From an uncultured Collinsella sp. (GTDB lineage Bacteria; Actinomycetota; Coriobacteriia; Coriobacteriales; Coriobacteriaceae): 9,492 bases of DNA. The notes beneath the pieces were generated by a model, which saw only the letters and a program-made list of their open reading frames with translations, did not search any database and was not told the origin of the DNA. The translations under genes and the position numbers were made by a program. Where the stretch lies: the NCBI GenBank assembly GCA_958349325.1, contig CATWCP010000037.1, forward strand, positions 1 through 9,492. Reading direction: 5' to 3'. Every line of letters starts with the position of its first letter. Positions within the stretch are counted from its first letter, which is position 1. This document shows, piece by piece, positions 8,025 to 9,492 of this stretch.

Positions 8025-8073
8025 CTCGGAATGGGACGCGCTTTCCCTTTGGCGGAAAGCGCGTCCCAGATTT
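8025..8073. repeat. Palindromic repeat, downstream copy 1
   Basis: TGGGACGCGCTTTCC (8032-8046) and GGAAAGCGCGTCCCA (8054-8068) pair perfectly over 15 bp with a seven-base loop. The left flank and arm (8025-8046) match 6403-6424 upstream of the ATPase gene at 21 of 22 bases in the same orientation. It begins 22 bases after the ATPase stop and may also help end transcription or stabilise the message, although no T run follows. Confidence 0.75.
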
Positions 8074-8077
8074 CGGC

Positions 8078-8136
8078 CTCAGAGTGGGACGCATTTTCCG
8101 GTAGAGGCCTGGAGCGGAAAGCACGTCCCAGAATCC
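8078..8136. repeat. Palindromic repeat, downstream copy 2
   Basis: TGGGACGCATTTTCCG (8085-8100) and CGGAAAGCACGTCCCA (8115-8130) are complementary at 13 of 16 positions around a 14-base loop. It is a diverged second copy of the unit at 8025-8073, and GGAGCGGAAA (8111-8120) also recurs at 6374-6383. Confidence 0.6.
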
Positions 8137-8202
8137 GGGCAATTCGCTGGTCCGGTGGTTGAGCAAGCGCCGCGCCAAGGATGCCGAGCGTAAAACCTAC
8201 AA

Positions 8203-8239
8203 TGAAAACGGCGTAAAAACTGCATTGAGAATGGCGTAA
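8203..8239. repeat. Short imperfect direct repeat
   Basis: TGAAAACGGCGTAA (8203-8216) and TGAGAATGGCGTAA (8226-8239) match at 12 of 14 bases, 23 bp apart; a further GCGTAAAA occurs just upstream. Together with the palindromes this fills the 290 bases between the ATPase gene and the gene remnant, where I see no coding sequence. Function unknown; it may be debris of the decayed gene's upstream region. Confidence 0.3.
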
Positions 8240-8292
8240 TTTCGCAGGATGACGTCGCCCGCTGGTGCTGCAGGAGCGGTGACCTGCAAACC

Positions 8293-8640
8293 TTGGGTTT
8301 TCGGACGAGCTTGCGCGAGAGAGCAGGCCAGTATGTGCGCTCGAAGGCCCGCGTTCGCGTGCGCCCCAAGCGCTACTTCTGTGACCCGTCACTTGCGGCG
8401 GCGTTGCTGGGGGCTACCCCTGAGCGGCTGCTTGGCGATATGCAAACGCTGGGGATGCTCTTTGAGAATCTCATCCTGCGCGACGTGCGCGTGTTCCTTT
8501 CCACCTACGGCGGTGTCGACAACAGTGTTCATTATTTCCGAGATGAGAAGAGCCTTGAGGTCGATCTGATCGTTGAGCACGACGGGCGTTGGGGAGGCGG
8601 CGGCGTCGACAGTTCGATAACGCCACCGCTCTGTTTCTAA
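8293..8640 (+). pseudogene. C-terminal remnant of a DUF4143-type ATP-binding protein
   Basis: About 115 codons without a Walker motif. The stretch RVRPKRYFCDPSLAAALLG, then TLGMLFENLILRDVRVFL, HYFRDEKSLEVDLIVE and HDGRWG is the hallmark C-terminal half of the AAA_14/DUF4143 family, whose intact members are about 400 residues or more with an N-terminal P-loop domain. Here the N-terminal two thirds are missing; upstream the frame runs back to a stop at 8203-8205 with no family-like sequence. After GRWG the expected (A/V)FE(V/I)KLG strand is absent and 14 unrelated-looking codons lead to TAA. The next frame reads QFDNATALFLN across 8600-8640, which resembles the following family segment, so a small deletion plus frameshift is possible. 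The TTG at 8293 is only a nominal start with no convincing ribosome site. The end overlaps the convergent gene's stop codon. Confidence 0.7.
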
Positions 8641-9059
8641 ATCATTGCAATCCCGCGCACGGCACTCAGCAGCTCGTACTCCCTTTGACTCCACTGGCGC
8701 AGCTCGGCAGCCTCGACGGCGTCGTGGCACAGATCCAAAAACACCTCGGCGCCCTCGCAGAAGCACTCGCGGGCAAAGGCGCCGGATCCGTCCGCAACGC
8801 ACACGCTGTCGGCGAAGAGCATCCATCTGGACGGCTCACGAGGGTCATCTCCGAGCAGCTTGATCTGCAGCACGTGCGGGTCGCCGGCGGCGCAGAGCTC
8901 TTCCTCGAGCACCTGCACGGTAAAGCGCATCTGGTGGGAGAGGCTGTTCTTGACCATGGCCGAGGCATAGCCGCTCGGCTCGTCCAGAAGATGCATTCGT
9001 TTTGGCTTGGCTGCCAGGTTGTGGAAGTTGCGCTCACTGCGCACGGAGAAATTGTCCAT
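8637..9059 (-). CDS. Hypothetical 140-residue protein
   Basis: Not recognised. The protein starts MDNFSVRSERNFHNLAAKPK and is mixed alpha/beta in look, with no signal peptide, no membrane segment and no clear catalytic motif. A central part reads like beta strands (MRFTVQVLEEEL, HVLQIKLLG, RWMLFADSV), followed by an acidic helical half with cysteines (CFCEGAEVFLDLCHDAVEAAEL). Codon use is GC-rich at third positions like that of the operon genes, which supports a real native gene. The ATG at 9059 is preferred to an upstream TTG at 9194 because AAAGGAG lies five bases before it and the upstream extension would translate through a terminator-like hairpin. Its stop codon overlaps that of the convergent DUF4143 remnant, and its leader is structured. 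Confidence 0.65.
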   Translation of the reverse strand: MDNFSVRSERNFHNLAAKPKRMHLLDEPSGYASAMVKNSLSHQMRFTVQVLEEELCAAGDPHVLQIKLLGDDPREPSRWMLFADSVCVADGSGAFARECFCEGAEVFLDLCHDAVEAAELRQWSQREYELLSAVRGIAMI

Positions 9060-9064
9060 ACGGA

Positions 9065-9071
9065 CTCCTTT
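9065..9071 (-). promoter_or_regulatory. Strong ribosome binding site fixing the 9059 start
   Basis: Read on the - strand, AAAGGAG precedes TCCGT and the ATG at 9059. It is a near-perfect anti-16S match at ideal spacing and makes the 140-residue form the likely product. Confidence 0.75.
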
Positions 9072-9113
9072 CATCGATGTTGGCAGGGCCACCGTGCCTC
9101 TTGGCCGGTTGGC

Positions 9114-9146
9114 GTCGGGATCGTGGAGCCAACTCTCTACCCCGAC
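9114..9146 (-). other. Leader RNA hairpin upstream of the 140-residue gene
   Basis: GTCGGG (9114-9119) pairs with CCCGAC (9141-9146), and inside it GTGGAG (9123-9128) pairs with CTCTAC (9135-9140) with one G-T pair, leaving a three-base bulge and a six-base loop. The 12-pair structure sits 55 bases from the start codon. A smaller GGCCA/TGGCC hairpin follows at 9087-9106. I do not recognise a known riboswitch class. Confidence 0.45.
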
Positions 9147-9153
9147 TCTGGAT

Positions 9154-9177
9154 AAAACGCGCCCGCTCCTTGCGGGC
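9154..9177 (-). terminator. Terminator-like hairpin in the leader of the 140-residue gene
   Basis: On the - strand GCCCGC, loop AAGGA, GCGGGC is followed by GCG and TTTT. The stem is a perfect six GC pairs (9161-9166 with 9172-9177). It lies 95 bases before the 9059 start and well after the terminator at 9364-9390, so it would end a transcript begun between them: either a short noncoding RNA or an attenuated leader. The three-base gap before the T run weakens it. Confidence 0.45.
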
Positions 9178-9276
9178 AAGAGGAAGTCTATCAACGTGTA
9201 CGGACAGAAATCAAGCGCCGCCTGCGAAATGACGCGTGAACGGCGTTGGTTCCCAAGTGATTATTCGGCTTTCATC

Positions 9277-9353
9277 CGGAAAAGTGTTGAAATAGGCACC
9301 TTAAAACTTCGGAAAAGTGTCAAATTCAATAGGCAAATTATCCGGAAAAGTGT
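9277..9353. repeat. Three direct repeats CGGAAAAGTGT at a 33-bp period
   Basis: Exact 11-base copies start at 9277, 9310 and 9343, so the step is exactly 33 bp twice, about three helical turns. The 22-base gaps are unlike one another except for AATAGGCA, present in both (9291-9298 and 9328-9335). The stretch is AT-richer than its surroundings and noncoding. On the - strand the unit reads ACACTTTTCCG, upstream of the 140-residue gene. An operator array or replication-type iterons are possible. Confidence 0.65.
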
Positions 9354-9363
9354 AGCTGGATGA

Positions 9364-9390
9364 CAAAACAGCACTTAGAAGCCGGTGCTG
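9364..9390 (-). terminator. Intrinsic terminator of the gene at the right edge
   Basis: On the - strand CAGCAC (9390-9385), a ten-base loop and GTGCTG (9374-9369) are followed by TTTTGTC. It lies 34 bases after the stop codon at 9424 in the matching orientation. Confidence 0.6.
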
Positions 9391-9423
9391 GATGCGGGAT
9401 CTTGCGGCCGCCTTCAGTCCTCG

Positions 9424-9492
9424 CTACTCGTCGTCTCCGTCGTTGGGGTCGCCCTTGAGGGTGTTGATGTCCAGGTACTGGTTATCGTCCTC
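9424..9492 (-). CDS. C-terminal end of an unidentified gene (partial)
   Basis: The last 22 codons and TAG of a gene entering from the right edge: the visible tail is EDDNQYLDINTLKGDPNDGDDE when read to the stop. It is very acidic, and codon use is GC-rich. It is supported by the open frame to the window end and the terminator that follows. The tail is too short and too low in complexity to name a family. Confidence 0.55.
   Translation of the reverse strand, partial: EDDNQYLDINTLKGDPNDGDDE

Noticed and set aside
8637..9194. 185-residue version of the - strand gene starting at TTG 9194
   Set aside because: The extension reads through the terminator-like and leader hairpins and has no good ribosome site, while ATG 9059 has AAAGGAG at ideal spacing.
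9277..9353. CRISPR array
   Set aside because: The repeat is only 11 bases, with three copies and 22-base gaps, and no cas genes are seen; too short for any known CRISPR type.
9180..9360. tRNA or other known RNA gene between the two - strand genes
   Set aside because: No cloverleaf, T-loop sequence or other familiar RNA motif was found on either strand by reading.
9007..9363. 118-codon + frame ending in repeated (I/L)RKSV units
   Set aside because: The peptide repeat is just the 33-bp DNA repeat read in frame (33 is divisible by three); the frame also runs antisense to the start of the 140-residue gene and lacks a ribosome site.
9360..9423. Possible + strand gene starting ATG at 9360 (MTKQHLEAG)
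   Set aside because: No ribosome site, and it lies over the - strand terminator and the tail of the - strand gene.

Overview
The window looks like chromosome of a high-GC anaerobic gut actinobacterium of the Coriobacteriia. Collinsella is my best guess, from the GC-rich third codon positions and an anaerobic selenium/molybdenum purine gene set. That placement is an inference and was not checked by any search.

Region 1 (1-6373) is one operon-like block on the + strand: ygfK, then a small four-cluster ferredoxin, then xdhD, with gaps of 11 and 12 bases and a good intrinsic terminator at 6338-6373. YgfK joins an FMN-type TIM barrel like that of dihydropyrimidine dehydrogenase to a GltD-like FAD/NAD(P)H unit and two C-terminal iron-sulfur motifs. 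XdhD joins a 2Fe-2S domain to a molybdenum hydroxylase domain and has no FAD domain. The plausible circuit is NAD(P)H - YgfK flavins - ferredoxin - XdhD 2Fe-2S - molybdenum centre, in either direction, acting on a purine such as xanthine, urate or a related oxopurine. In other bacteria these families sit with selenium-dependent molybdenum hydroxylase genes and with anaerobic purine/urate breakdown genes.

Region 2 (6374-8640) is an accessory patch. An intact ATPase gene of the archaeal-type ATPase + DUF234 class (6611-8002) has lower GC and mixed codon use. It is preceded by a perfect 21-bp inverted repeat that holds two copies of TATAGCTAGCTATA, and it is flanked on both sides by related GGGACG...TTTCC palindromic repeats. 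After it lies the decayed C-terminal piece of a second, unrelated ATPase-type gene (DUF4143 class, about 8293-8640).

Region 3 (8637-9492) is read on the - strand: an unrecognised 140-residue protein (8637-9059) with a strong ribosome binding site and a structured leader, then a noncoding stretch with three copies of CGGAAAAGTGT at exactly 33-bp steps, a terminator, and the last 22 codons of a further gene running off the window end.
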